A stretch of DNA of 20,053 nt from Larix sibirica (taxonomy: Eukaryota > Streptophyta > Pinopsida > Pinales > Pinaceae): the NCBI GenBank assembly GCA_004151065.3, contig NWUY0300023531.1:4742-24794 (forward strand). Reading direction: 5' to 3'. Below are positions 1 to 9,799 of this stretch, in pieces; within the stretch, counting starts at the first letter, position 1, and every line of letters starts with the position of its first letter. The position numbers and the translations under genes are program-made. The notes below the pieces were generated by a model. That model ran no database searches, was not told the DNA's origin, and saw nothing but the letters and a program-made list of their open reading frames with translations.

Positions 1-38
1 ATACGAACCATTACACCAAAACCCCGAGGTGTTAGTGA

Positions 39-1040
39 AGGCCGCCCACTAGGATCTTAACACTCTGTGTACCTTTCTATTGTTTTGCTTTCCGTGAGAC
101 CAGCCACCTTAAATATTTGTGCCTTGGTAAACACAGTTTGTCTTAGGATGTTTCTTCAGTTGAGGAGGGAGATGTGATTGTTGATAATGTGTTGCTGCCT
201 CCGGACTGGACTTTCTCTAGGTCGTCTTTGACCCCCACTCTAAACGTCAGCATCTCTCTAGGTAAGTTAAAACAACACTTCCTTGATTTTTTTCACTCTA
301 TTTCTTCAGTTGATCTTGAAACCCTAGGTGTCTCCAGGACGGTTGATGAAGATGTGAATATGTTTTCATCCTTATCCTTTGATACTTTGGGCATTCCTCC
401 CATTGCAGGTCCTGTATCTAAACAGGTTTTGACTTCTCCGGTCTCTAACCCTTTGAAGGACAATAATGTATTGCTAAACTCGTCTGTTCTGATCCTTTCA
501 CCCTCCTTGGACCTCTTTAATGCCCCTTCCAAGGTTTTGGTGGGATCAATCCCCCTTTCGACATTGGGCGATAGTCCTCTCCTGTGTCCTAGGGATTTTG
601 CTTCTCAAGCTGGGGTTTCTTTGCCTCCAAGTCCTCCTACCTTAGGTAATGGGCCTGGGATGGATTCAACCTAGGATGTCCTAGTCTCCTCGTTCGACAT
701 TGTTCCCAACCAAGATGTTTTGAAAGCGCTTGGTCCTCCTCCTGTATCTGACCCAGTCATCACTCACATTCTTGTTTTTTCGGACCAACTATCTCGAGAT
801 GATGTGCTCCCTTTTTCTTCCATTCGTTGTAAAAATGTCACCATCCGAAAAAAAAAGAATATGAAATCCTTGGCCAAAGAAGGAGGTTTACAGTATAAGG
901 GTTTAGTGGGGGAGGATCATGAATACATCCCCCTTTTGGCCATATTAGCAAATCAATCACCTATCTCTTCTCAATCCCGATCTGATGTGACCCGTGGGGA
1001 CCTTAGAGCAAGCCTTCCCCAGTTGAGGGGTGAATCATGA
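39..1040 (+). pseudogene. LINE ORF1, C-terminal part (broken)
   Basis: One reading frame runs from 39 to the stop at 1038-1040, interrupted only by TAG at 144-146 and 672-674. Both TAGs precede GAT, and reading Trp there would leave a continuous protein. The visible sequence is rich in Ser, Leu and Pro, with a basic stretch near residues RKKKNMK around 850; no zinc knuckle is present, so this should be the low-complexity C-terminal tail that follows the DUF4283 and CCHC regions in LINE ORF1 proteins (family knowledge; those regions would lie upstream of the window). ORF1 proteins bind the element's RNA. Identification rests mainly on its position directly before ORF2, not on a motif. Confidence 0.7.
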
Positions 1041-1747
1041 TCCTGACCTCCTTCAATATTCGAGGTTTGTGGGGGCAGGACAAGTTTAACGCCCTCAAGC
1101 AGTTTTTCTCCTCAACTAAGGTGGATATTATACTCATCCAAGAAACTACGTGTCAAGGAAAGAAGGTGTGTGATTATTTTCTTAAGCTATTTCTGGGATG
1201 GGAATGTTGTTCTTTATATTCTTTGGGGTTTTCGGGAGGCTTACTATCGATCTGGAAACCGTCGACAGCTACTTTCGATGCTTTTACTTCTCCTTCTAGT
1301 ATTGTTCTGGAAGGGTGGATAGACCAGTGAAGGTCATCAATTGTTATGCTCCTTATTGTAACAAGGATTCTTTCTGGGCATGAGTGGAGGAGTGTGGGAT
1401 GCTTCAGGAATATCTCTTAATATTTGTAGGAGATTTAAACTTTACCCTCTCTGCTAGTGAAGTTTGGGGTGCCTCCTCCCATTTTGACCCCTTGTCGAAC
1501 TTCTTAAGTGGATATCATGCCTTTCCTAGTGGGTCCTATGTGGCGGAATGGTCTATATGGTGCCTCTAGTGTTTCCAAGAGATTGGACAAATTCTTCCTA
1601 TCCAAGTCCCTTTCTCACCTTGCTTGGAGATTCAAGTCTTGTATTGGCACTTTTGGGATCTCGTATCACTCCTCGATCTTCCTCCAGTTGGATTTTGATT
1701 TTAAAAAGAACCTTCCGCCCTTCAGAGTTAATGAGGCATGGTTATAA
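1037..1747 (+). other. APE-type endonuclease domain of LINE ORF2 (decayed)
   Basis: Motifs in order: SFNIRGLWG at the start (metal-site Asn), IQETT with the metal-binding Glu, then after a frame change VINCYAPY, GDLNFTLS and EVWG, then after another change SKRLDKFFLS and PFRVNEAWL. The motif normally read as Ser-Asp-His appears as Ser-Tyr-His, so the catalytic Asp is lost here. This domain nicks target DNA in intact relatives. Confidence 0.88.
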
Positions 1748-2160
1748 GGGTCAGAATTTCACTCTTTGGTTAGGTCTTTCTGGTTATCATACCCTACCAA
1801 TGTAAATTATTCTGCTATGGGTTATTTGGTGACTAAGCTCAAATCTCTTAAAAGAAAGGTGCCCCTCTGGGAGAAAGATAGAAAGCTAGAACTAAACTGT
1901 GATCTTGGCTTATGTGAAGAGTCTATCTCCTCCTTGTTCAACCAAAATCCTTTGGATATTTTCTCAATTGAGGGTAAGGCTCGTCTTGTTGATTTGGAAT
2001 CCAAAAAAGAGTACATCCTTAGGATCCACGATGAGTCATGGAGACTTAAAATTCGGGCTACTTGGATCAAGTTGGGTGACAACAATACCAAATTTTTCTA
2101 GGCCTTTGCAAATCAGAGAAGGATCAGGAATTCGATTTGGGACCATAGAATAAGGAAGGC

Positions 2161-3270
2161 AGTTCGATCTCTAGTCAGAGGGAACTTCAAAGGGAAGCCA
2201 CGGTCCATTTCTCCTCTATATTTAAGGATCCCAAAACTACTGATACTCTATCACAACTAAAGGTGGTTTAGCAATATCTGCGCTTCTTTATAGAAGAGGA
2301 AGGAATCCAATTGGGCTATCAAGTCACTTTGTGAGAGGTTGAAGTTGTCATTAGAAAATTTTCCAGGTCAAATAGTCTTGGTCCTGATGGGTGGACGGTC
2401 AAAATATTTGTTTCTTTCTTCGATCTTATGGGTGAAGCCATTGTTAAATTTGTGGAGGAGTTGAGGATTAAGGGTGTGGTTTCTAGTGCATTAAATGCTA
2501 CCTTCCTAACCCTCATCCCTAATACCTCTAAATCAAACTCCTTCGATGATTTTAGACCAATTTCTCTATTTAATATGGTATATAAGATCGTATCTAAAGT
2601 GATTGCAAACTGTATCAAGCCCAAGATAGTTGATTGTTTGTCACTTGAGCAGTTCGGTTTCCTTAACAAAAGACAAATTTTCCTACACTCTAAAAATATT
2701 AAGCAGCTAAAGGCTTTGATCCTTAAGATGGACCTTATCAAAGCTTATGATAGAGTTGACTGGGGCTACCTCATACTTATTCTTATTCAAATTGGGTTGC
2801 CTCTTCTTATGACTGTCTGGATCATGGGCTATGTCACGACTGCAAATATTTTAGTTCTCATACATGGTAGTCCTACTAGCTTTTTCAAAATCTCCAGAGG
2901 TCTCCAACAAGGATGCCCTCTCTTGCCTCTAATATTTCTTTTGGTTGTGGAGGGCCTTAGTAGACTTATCAGGATAACTAAGTCTGAAAAGAAATTGAAT
3001 GGGGGTGAAAGTGACTTCTACTTTGTTTATCTTGCATTTATTATTTATGGATGACATATTATTATTTGGCGATGGCACAACTGTGGAATGGAAGGTTTTT
3101 TTTACATTATTTCCCTCTTTTGCAATGCTTCAGGGATGAAAGTCAACCCTCATAAGTCTTTCTTTATTCATCACACAATGGAGGATGACAGTTTGTCACA
3201 AATATTACAGTGGTTTCCTAACAAAACTGTTGAATTATCCTCAGGTTTCAAATATCTGGGATTTTCCTAA
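2161..3270 (+). other. Reverse transcriptase domain of LINE ORF2 (decayed)
   Basis: The fingers/palm region reads through LGPDGW, LIPN, FRPISLFNMVYKIVSKV, EQFGF, then motif A KMDLIKAYDRVDW near 2725 with its catalytic Asp, and GLQQGCPL near 2896. The active-site motif is present as FMDD at 3044-3055, but in a different frame from the preceding palm. A second shift in the T-run near 3095 leads into SGMKVNPHKS and FKYLGF. The spacing between HSKNIKQ and motif A looks about ten residues shorter than in usual plant LINEs, suggesting an internal deletion (inference from memory of the family). Confidence 0.92.
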
Positions 3271-4345
3271 ATCCTAACAATTATGTGACTGTTGACTGGT
3301 GTTGGCTCTTACAAAAATTGGAATGGAGAATTAATGGATGGGGCAATAGATGGGTCTCCTTGGGCGGTCTCCTTATATTGGTCAAGTCGTTCTTGGAAAT
3401 TACTCCAGTTTATTGGCTTGCATTATTAGAGGTGCAAAATTGATCTTTCACAGACTCAGAAGTAAAATGATTCAGTTCTTATGGGCAGGTAATGGGAATT
3501 CTTCTAAATTTCATTTTTCTAGTTGGGAGAGTATTTCGAGATCCAAAGCTTCAGGAGGTTGGGGTTTTAAAAACCTGTTTTGGTTTAGTGATGCCTTGAG
3601 ACTTAAAAGCTTATGGTGGCCTCTCTTTGGTGAGGTTCTATGGAGGGACCTGATATTTTCTAAATACTTAAAAAATATGCCCATGCTTGAATGGATTAGA
3701 GCTCCTCATAAAAAGTCTGCAAATGCCTCTCAATTATGGACATGTTTTATGAAGGTGTATAAATGGTTGGGTGCTGGTCTTTCATGGTGCATTGGTGATG
3801 GTAGACTCATTTATGTTGGGATATACACTGTCATTGGAGGGGATACTTTCTATCAGTTGTTTAACTGTCTCATTTCAAAACTCCATTCGGCCGGTATTTA
3901 TAGACTAGCTCAGATCAGAAATACTTAGGATTCCTTGTCTTATTGGCTATCTACTTAGGATCTTGATCTTGTTGAGGACTTGGATTCAGAATGGCACTCT
4001 TACATCACAGGTCTCAATTTATTGGGCATAAGGTTGTTGGATAAGCCAGATAGGCTTGTTTGGGCATGGAATAAAAAGGATGGCCAAATATCGACAAAGT
4101 TGGGATATGATTTCATTGCTGCCTCTTACTCTTAGCCCGATTCAAAATGGTGGATTAAACATTTGTGGAAGCTTCAATTTCCTTTAAAAATTCGATGCCT
4201 TGCTTGGGTTTGTCTCGAAAATAAAATTTTAACATGGGAAAACTTAACAAGAAGAGGTTTCACGGGGTTGGGATTCTACGTTCTATGCAGGAATGATGTT
4301 GAATCATTGCAACATTTATTTGTTGACTACAATTTCTCTAGATAG
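3267..4345 (+). other. RT thumb/connection and zf-RVT domain of LINE ORF2 (decayed)
   Basis: The thumb is readable as RINGWGNRW and LLILVKSFL in one frame to about 3440, then another frame gives IQFLWAG, GGWGFKNL and DALRLKSLW. A long stretch with stops at 3926, 3956 and 4136 leads to the zf-RVT domain near 4151: HLWKLQFPLKIRCLAW, KILTWENLTRRGF, VLCRND and ESLQHLF. The stops at 3926 and 3956 sit where Trp would be natural (NT-stop-DS and ST-stop-DLDL). Confidence 0.87.
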
Positions 4346-4648
4346 GTCTGGGTTGACATTTCATCTATGTATAATATTTATGTATTGTGTCCAAGGATGG
4401 AATTCTCTGATTGTTGGAAATCCCGGTTCATTAAATCGCCAAAACCCAGGGAACTTCCCTTTATTATATGTTGGTTCATTTGGAAAGCAAGGAACACATT
4501 AATCTTCAAAAACATCTAAGTTCAATTTCGAAATCTCTGCTCCAAAATTATTGGTCTTCATAAGGATTATTCCAGACATGGGTCTTTACACAAATACAAG
4601 AGAATACAAGAGATCGCATGAACCTTCTTTCCCTTTGAATGCCATTCT

Positions 4649-5091
4649 TGGTTTTTTGATGGAGCAGGCACAACTGACTTCAGTGGTGTTGGTATGTTGA
4701 TAAAGGTTACTAGCATTATTAGATCACTTGGATGGGTTGTGGGCATGGTACAAACACGAGGTATGAATTGCTAGCCCTATGGGGCCTTCTCATATTTGCT
4801 CAGATCATGAATATTAGAATTGGCATTATTTATGGCAACTCCAAAGTGATTATCGTCTGGGATAATAAAAATTATAATATACAGGTTGACTATCTTGATC
4901 AGTGGTGTAATCGAGTTAAGGAACTCTGTGATTTTTTCCCCGATTCTTCTTTTTCACGCATCTAGAAGCAGTTCAGCCAAGAGGCCGATTGACTATCCAA
5001 AAAAGCAGTTAGCTATCCAGAGGGCGTCCTTTTTTACGAAAATTCTGTGGATTTCTTCATAGTCAAGGAAGGTTCGATGGTGGTCTATTAA
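4649..5091 (+). other. RNase H domain at the end of LINE ORF2 (decayed)
   Basis: The first strand reads SWFFDGAGT, with the first catalytic Asp, followed by GVGMLI. After a frame change near 4760 come YELLALWGLL, with the catalytic Glu, and IYGNSKVIIVW, where the usual GDSK Asp is Asn. The C-terminal motif QEAD-stop-LSKKA retains its Asp, but the expected Trp codon is TGA at 4990-4992. This domain would remove the RNA strand after reverse transcription; here at least one catalytic acid is lost. Confidence 0.85.
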
Positions 5092-5404
5092 TTTAGAGGA
5101 CTAGATGAGGAGTGCTATATATGTTCCTGTTTTAAAATTGTAATTTTTTTGTTTTTATGATCTAGGACTTAGATTTGTTGTCATGATATAGGTAGAAGGA
5201 TTGATCTACCAATCATATGATATCTTGAGACACTGTATTGTAAAATTGTTAACATATTTTGATGGGTTCCATATCCTTGATATCTTGGATGTTTTATGTT
5301 TCTAGTTGTAGTTATTTTGAAAAACTGTATGGCCACTCGGCTTCTAGCTGTAACTTTGATTCAGTCATTGGATAACAAGTTATTTTTTTTTCATGTGAAA
5401 AAAA
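5092..5404 (+). other. LINE 3' untranslated tail
   Basis: AT-rich sequence after the ORF2 stop, containing TCATTGGATAACAAGTT followed by a T-run and then a short A-run at about 5398-5404. No long poly(A) tail and no clear target-site duplication are visible, so the true 3' border is uncertain. Confidence 0.55.
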
Positions 5405-5667
5405 GCTAGCATTATATGTATCACAATACTTAAACCTTTTGCAACTTTAGACTTTATTGGATGATCAGTATCATTTTTCGTTTAATAAACTTAAGATACA
5501 AAACCATAAATTTTCATTTTTCAAACCATTTTTTCAAAATGGACATTACTGTTACGTCTAACATAATATTTAAGTACCTTATATTTGTTGCTATTGTAAT
5601 CGTTTCGAATCATGTAACAATATATTTTTAATCTATGCCAAGAGAACATCCATTATTATTTAGCATG
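5405..5667. other. AT-rich non-coding DNA
   Basis: No gene, repeat unit or RNA gene recognised here. This may include the remaining LINE tail or flanking sequence. Confidence 0.5.
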
Positions 5668-6400
5668 CGACCAAACTTCAACACCTAACACTAGATTTCA
5701 AGACTCAATGCACTACCTTGTCACATGAATGATTGTTACCCATAGTTCAACACACCATTGATCCAACACCAATGCTTGGTCCACATGGCACCAACTCAAC
5801 AAACATTCAACATAAGATTCGACGTGCCACTCCAATGACAACTCAGTGCTCCACATCAACAAGTCATCAAAATAGAGACTATTAGTGTACCTAACAAGAT
5901 GCACAATCAAGTTTGACCAACACCATCTGTGTCTTGGAAGAATTGGATTGAAGTAACAAGATGGTGATCATCTTTGATAAATGCATAATAGATCGACGGT
6001 TAGGAATTACATCCCTTGATTGTATGTGACCTCTTCTTGTTATATAAATATGTAACATTGAAATCATCTAGACAAACAAGAGTTATGTTATGAAGTAGCA
6101 CAATGCTCGGGGATTCTTAATCTCATTGATCTATATGAATTTGTTAGATTCTATTTTATCTTTCTCTATTAAGTTGTAATATTTGTGAGGTCACACACTC
6201 ATCTCTCTCTCTACTAAAGTCACAATATTCTCATAACATGTCAATCCTTTCCAATTTTGTAGCTCATTTCTATCAATAGCAATGTGTACATTTGAGTGGA
6301 AAATGGTGTTTTCATTTGAGTCTAGTTGATTTGTTTCTCAAGTTATTTTCTAAGTTTGCATGCACATAGATAAGTCCCACATGTGTTCTTATCTCCCTAA
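5668..6400 (+). repeat. LTR-like direct repeat, copy R1 (without insertion)
   Basis: This stretch aligns by eye along its whole length with 6997-8040 in the same orientation. Matching blocks include CAATCAAGTTTGACCA (about 5906 and 7257), TTGAAATCATCTA (about 6058 and 7715), TGTTAGATT (about 6142 and 7797) and a shared AGTTGTAAT/AATTGTAAT block. It has a TATATAAATA box at 6041-6050 in the middle, then a T-rich zone, as expected of an LTR. No coding sequence, clear TG...CA ends, primer-binding site or polypurine tract could be fixed, so 'LTR' is inference; the duplication itself is seen directly. Confidence 0.65.
6041..6048 (+). promoter_or_regulatory. TATA box inside LTR-like repeat R1
   Basis: TATATAAA in the centre of repeat R1, with a conserved block just downstream (TTGAAATCATCTA). 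It aligns with the CTATAAAAT duplicated around the small transposon in copy R2. The function is inferred from sequence only. Confidence 0.4.
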
Positions 6401-6996
6401 CTATCACAATAACTTGAGTTGTTCTTGCGCATTGGTTTACTATTCTTATGATAATTTAATGTATTCTACAATCACATTGGTCCTTCATATATTTTTGCAT
6501 CCACTCTTTGGGTCCCCATCACACATTTTTACTCCTCATATGAACTTCCTTCCTTAGACCACTTATGCATTTCATTATTAAATCATTTGTTTATGCACAT
6601 TTACTATTGTCCCTAGTAGTGACCATGTTGCATTATGACTATCATGGCCATTTTTTCTCCCATAGCTTCATCACAACCAAACTACATAATCCAACCTTTC
6701 TCCTCACTTATTGAAGAACAATGTATGATTGAGTCCTTATTGTAACATTGAACTTGTTAATTGGTATGATAGGTCAAACAATTGACTACCAAACAATAGT
6801 ATTAGGGTTCATACAATCTTTGTATGTAGTTTCATTTACCACATGCAAAAAAATTTCATACTTTACACTAGCTTTGGATGCATTTTAGTTATTGTGTGAG
6901 TACAAAAGGAACAAGGTCATTCGTATTCCTTGTATTCACTCTTTAAAACAGTCAAACGTAATTGAAAATGAAAAACAACACACCAAAATAACAACA
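6401..6996. other. Spacer between the two LTR-like repeats, no coding content
   Basis: About 600 bases of AT-rich sequence with only short chance open frames. No gag, protease, integrase or reverse transcriptase motif is readable. If R1 and R2 are LTRs, this would be the internal region of a small non-autonomous element. Confidence 0.5.
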
Positions 6997-8040
6997 AGGT
7001 CAAACTTTAGCTCCTAATGTCCTAGGAAAATTGATCACTAGACATCAATGACTTATCACATTACCTTGTTGCACAATGTATGATTATCCTTCATTGCACC
7101 CAAACCCTTGCGCATGACCACCACTATATAATGTTCAACATGCCATCTATCTAGCTTTGATGCTCAATCCAAATTGCACCAACTTAGTGAATAGTTTGGT
7201 GCATGAATATTCAACTTCTACCTCAAATAACAACTCAATGCATCCAACTAGATGTCCAATCAAGTTTGACCATGTCCCTACATTCCTTGATTGACATGAT
7301 TTCACGGAACAAGACAATGATAATATTTGATCCATGTGCACAAGAATGACCCGCAGGGATTCCCTACCTTGATCATTTGTCCATATCAATCTATAACAAT
7401 GGAAACTATAAAATGGAATAGTCTAAAAATTCAACAATTTTGCCCATCGAACGATTTTTTGACAGGAATCCAGTGATTTTTTTTAATAAATCTGAATTTT
7501 GTGTTGTTCAAATCGTGCATTTGAATGCATAAATGTATTCAATTTCCTCAAATACCCCCAAGGCACCCAAATTATGCAAGTTTAAACATTGTTCTTTGAG
7601 ATTTTAAAAATTTCTTCAAATTTTTTACTATATTCCATCGAAATCGTGCCAAAAAATGCCATGGAGAAGGGCGAAATTGTCGAACGTTTAGGCTACGTGC
7701 TATAAAATCATTCATTTGAAATCATCTATAGAAGCATGCCTTAAGTTATGAGTAGCTTAGCACTCATGGAATCCCAATCAAACAAATATACACATATGTT
7801 AGATTTTCTTTTTTCCCCTCTTAAATTGTAATTTTTGCGACATTTAATTCACACAATGATCTCCCACATGACTAGATTCACAGTTTTCTCGAGGTTATAT
7901 GATCCTTGCAAATTTTGTTACCTCATTAATATATCCATACTAATATGCACATTTTTGCAACCTCTAGTGTTCTCGTTTCTCTACTTTGTTTAGTCTCTCA
8001 TGTTATTTACTAAATTTACGCACATCACATGACACATCTA
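6997..8040 (+). repeat. LTR-like direct repeat, copy R2 (with insertion)
   Basis: This is the second copy of the R1 sequence. It starts at GGTCAAACTTTAGCTCCTAA (compare GACCAAACTTCAACACCTAA at 5669) and ends near the ACATGACACATCT block at about 8030. It is about 310 bases longer than R1, almost entirely because of the 285-bp insertion at 7415-7699 plus its 9-bp duplication. The many substitutions and indels relative to R1 indicate great age. Confidence 0.65.
7415..7699. mobile_element. MITE, Mutator-like by target-site length
   Basis: A 285-bp non-coding insertion with terminal inverted repeats. The left end, TAGTCTAAAAATTCAACAAT, pairs with the reverse complement of the right end, TAGCCTAAACGTTCGACAAT. 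Similarity continues inward through GCCC and an ATTTTTTG block, with about 24 of the first 34 positions matching by hand count; the outermost four bases do not match. It is flanked by a perfect 9-bp direct repeat CTATAAAAT (7406-7414 and 7700-7708). A 9-bp duplication fits Mutator-like elements (family knowledge). The paralogous copy R1 lacks the insertion, which supports a true insertion event. Confidence 0.72.
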
Positions 8041-8763
8041 TTTTTAGCACCAATTACAATTAACTTTTTAAATTGTTATTACACTTATAGGTGTTTGTAT
8101 TTTAGAATTTCTAGTGGAGTAGCAAGTATGTTTTTTGTAGATTGTAGGAGGATAAGACAAATGTATTGTCTAGATTGATTTTATGGGCATCATTCCAAAT
8201 TCAAANCCATCAATAGTTTATCCTCCCACTTCTCAGCGTCTTATTTTTCTTCCTCAAGTTCTTCTTCCTCTGCCATCAAAAGTTTATCTTTGGCTTTCTT
8301 TGTCTTCTTTTTAGACAGGAAATTAAATATTAATACAGTCGTTGAGTCATTGTCAGATCGACCACATCTTTTTCACTACTCTACATAATTTCTCCTCCTT
8401 TACAAACACTAATTTAGTTTTAGTTTCCCCTTTAGTGCAAGTTCACCCTCCAGCATTGACCTATCGACGTATCATTGCACCTTCTTGGGGCAATTGCTAG
8501 TTAAAATGTTTCAACATCATTTTTTGGAGCTCTAAACCGATGTTTAAATATATGTTCGTTGGTTGTAATTTGCACGGTTATAAACCCATGATTTGAAATG
8601 GTCAAGTGTATGATTTTAATGGAGATTTATACAAATTTTTTATGTGATTATTAATTATTAATTAAGATCATCATCAACGCATGAAAAATCTATAAAAAGC
8701 CCTTAATAAAGAGAAAGTGTAAAATTGATATTTGAAATCACTATAATGCTAACATAATTACAT
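8041..8763. other. AT-rich non-coding DNA with one ambiguous base
   Basis: No gene recognised. It contains the first 82-bp direct repeat (listed separately), an N at 8206 and a pyrimidine-rich stretch around 8230-8330. The short open frames here look random. Confidence 0.5.
8079..8160 (+). repeat. 82-bp direct repeat, copy 1
   Basis: Aligns without gaps with 10029-10110. About 65 of 82 positions match by hand count; shared blocks include ATAGGTGTTT, TTAGAATTT, GTGGA and AGGAGGAT. The two copies lie about 1.95 kb apart on either side of the laccase relic. Confidence 0.75.
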
Positions 8764-8911
8764 AAATATGCTTCCGTGATCTTTTCACAAAATACAAATT
8801 TTTTAAACACGAAAAATTATTGTTATTGCAACATCGAATTATATGAATAAGTTTTTGTGATCTTTTCACCAAATTGATTATTAAACACATAAAATTGTTG
8901 TCGCTGGAACT
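8764..8911. repeat. Two-copy tandem duplication, about 80 bp
   Basis: GTGATCTTTTCAC occurs at 8776 and 8857 (offset 81), with similar flanks: ATATGCTTC versus ATAAGTTTT, and TTAAACAC followed by an AAAATTRTTGTYR-type block in both. Non-coding. Confidence 0.7.
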
Positions 8912-9009
8912 AAACATAATTGGGAATCAAATTTTAGATAATTGACAGAAGAAATGAATGAGAGAAAGATTCTAAGGAAAAAGAATGATCAATATCATGG
9001 TAGTTGTCC

Positions 9010-9139
9010 TTAGCAAAGCGAAAGACCTCTAGGGGCGACTCCAAACTCAAAAGAGAGTCATGTCCGTTGTTAACCACAAAAATCATGGCCAATCCCCAAG
9101 TTATGTGTGCATCCAAATGGCAATGCATCAACCAGGCTC
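9010..9139 (-). pseudogene. Laccase terminal exon fragment (multicopper oxidase C-terminus)
   Basis: Laccases oxidise phenolics such as monolignols in the cell wall. On the minus strand, a splice acceptor ...CTATTGCAG at 9148-9140 leads into an exon reading [19 protein letters not shown]. This is the final copper-binding motif (His-Cys-His-x3-His), with Leu ten residues after the Cys as the type 1 axial position. The phase (exon starting GA after an expected G) fits the usual last laccase intron. After [15 protein letters not shown] the frame is lost, but the next frame gives GLSLC and TAA at 9012-9010, resembling the usual DLPxC end, so about one base is missing. No other laccase exons are found upstream on this strand before the next gene; this is a relic. 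Confidence 0.85.
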
Positions 9140-9153
9140 CTGCAATAGATAAG

Positions 9154-9366
9154 CCTATAAGCAGAGTTACATTTGAGCCTTGAGTTGCACCCAGTTCAAA
9201 AATTGAAAATAAAGTCATCCACAAAAAAGCAAAAACAATCAACTCTTGACTGCAAAACTAAAACTGGGTTCCTATAAGCACATAGTTACATTTGAGCCTT
9301 GAGTTGTGCCAAGCTCAAAATCAAAATGTAGACATCTACAAAACAAATGAGACGAGTTCTTGATGG
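9154..9366. repeat. Two-copy tandem duplication in the laccase intron remnant (117-bp period)
   Basis: CCTATAAGC plus AGTTACATTTGAGCCTTGAG occur at 9154-9183 and again at 9271-9302, followed by related sequence to about 9250 and 9366. The duplication lies immediately upstream (minus sense) of the laccase splice acceptor. Confidence 0.82.
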
Positions 9367-9369
9367 TAA

Positions 9370-9799
9370 ACAAAATTAAGCTAATTAAGCTAGAACTAAA
9401 ACAATGCTATCCATAACCAAAATCGAGTATTTTGCTTCCAATAAATGAATACCTTTGTGGACAAGCACAAGCTTGTGACAATGCGTCCTTTTGAAGACCA
9501 AAAAGTACTAAAGGATGCAGAACTAAGCTAAAAAAAACATAATGAAATCAGGAAAAGTAGGAAAGCTTTCCTCTTTACATTTACAGAAGTTTCTGTGCAT
9601 TGATAATAAGAATTGTTTTTTTAATTTTTTGTTTTAATTTTTTTTTTATTCTTAATTTTTATGGTATGACACAAATCACGGTTCAAAGAAATTATTGTGG
9701 AAATTAAAAAAAAAAAAATAATAAAACGAAACTTTAGCTACACTTTAAAAATGTTGAAATATTAAATGTGCTTCTATGAAATTAATGGAAAAAAAAACA
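9370..9799. other. AT-rich non-coding DNA with homopolymer runs
   Basis: No gene seen. Long T-runs (about 9615-9660) and A-runs (about 9704-9720) could pair with each other, but both are low-complexity. Confidence 0.5.

Larger units (their letters stand above)
1037..5091 (+). pseudogene. LINE ORF2 polyprotein (endonuclease-RT-zf-RVT-RNase H), broken
   Basis: ORF2 would encode the nicking and reverse-transcribing enzyme of the LINE. It starts with ATG at 1037, overlapping the ORF1 stop, and ends at TAA 5089-5091 after a readable tail ending in SMVVY. Frame changes occur near 1320, 1520, 2150, 3045, 3095, 3265, 3440 and 4760. In-frame stops include 1381, 1745, 2099, 2269, 2332, 3926, 3956, 4136, 4343, 4517, 4619, 4963 and 4990. 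Each domain is still recognisable piece by piece. The number of lesions implies an old insertion with no coding capacity. Confidence 0.92.
1..5404 (+). mobile_element. Degenerate plant L1-type LINE, 5'-truncated by the window edge
   Basis: A non-LTR retrotransposon in sense orientation. In order it shows the C-terminal part of ORF1, a four-base ATGA junction, then ORF2 with APE-type endonuclease, reverse transcriptase, a zf-RVT zinc-binding domain and RNase H, then an AT-rich 3' tail. The coding parts use all three frames and contain many stops, so the copy is dead. The 5' end lies outside the window. The 3' end is placed at a short A-run near 5397-5404, but no target-site duplication can be tested, so that border is approximate. 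Domain order and motifs are typical of plant L1-clade LINEs. Confidence 0.93.

Noticed and set aside
5713-7389. Short open frames inside the LTR-like repeats (5713-5910, 6360-6557 and 7147-7389)
   Set aside because: The frames are not shared between the two repeat copies, and the peptides show no motif.
9140-9242. N-terminal extension of the laccase open frame
   Set aside because: A splice acceptor precedes the conserved GAWLMHC sequence; the upstream part has no laccase similarity and lies in a duplicated intron remnant.
9609-9728. Possible large hairpin from T-rich and A-rich arms
   Set aside because: Both arms are homopolymer-like, so the pairing is expected from composition alone.
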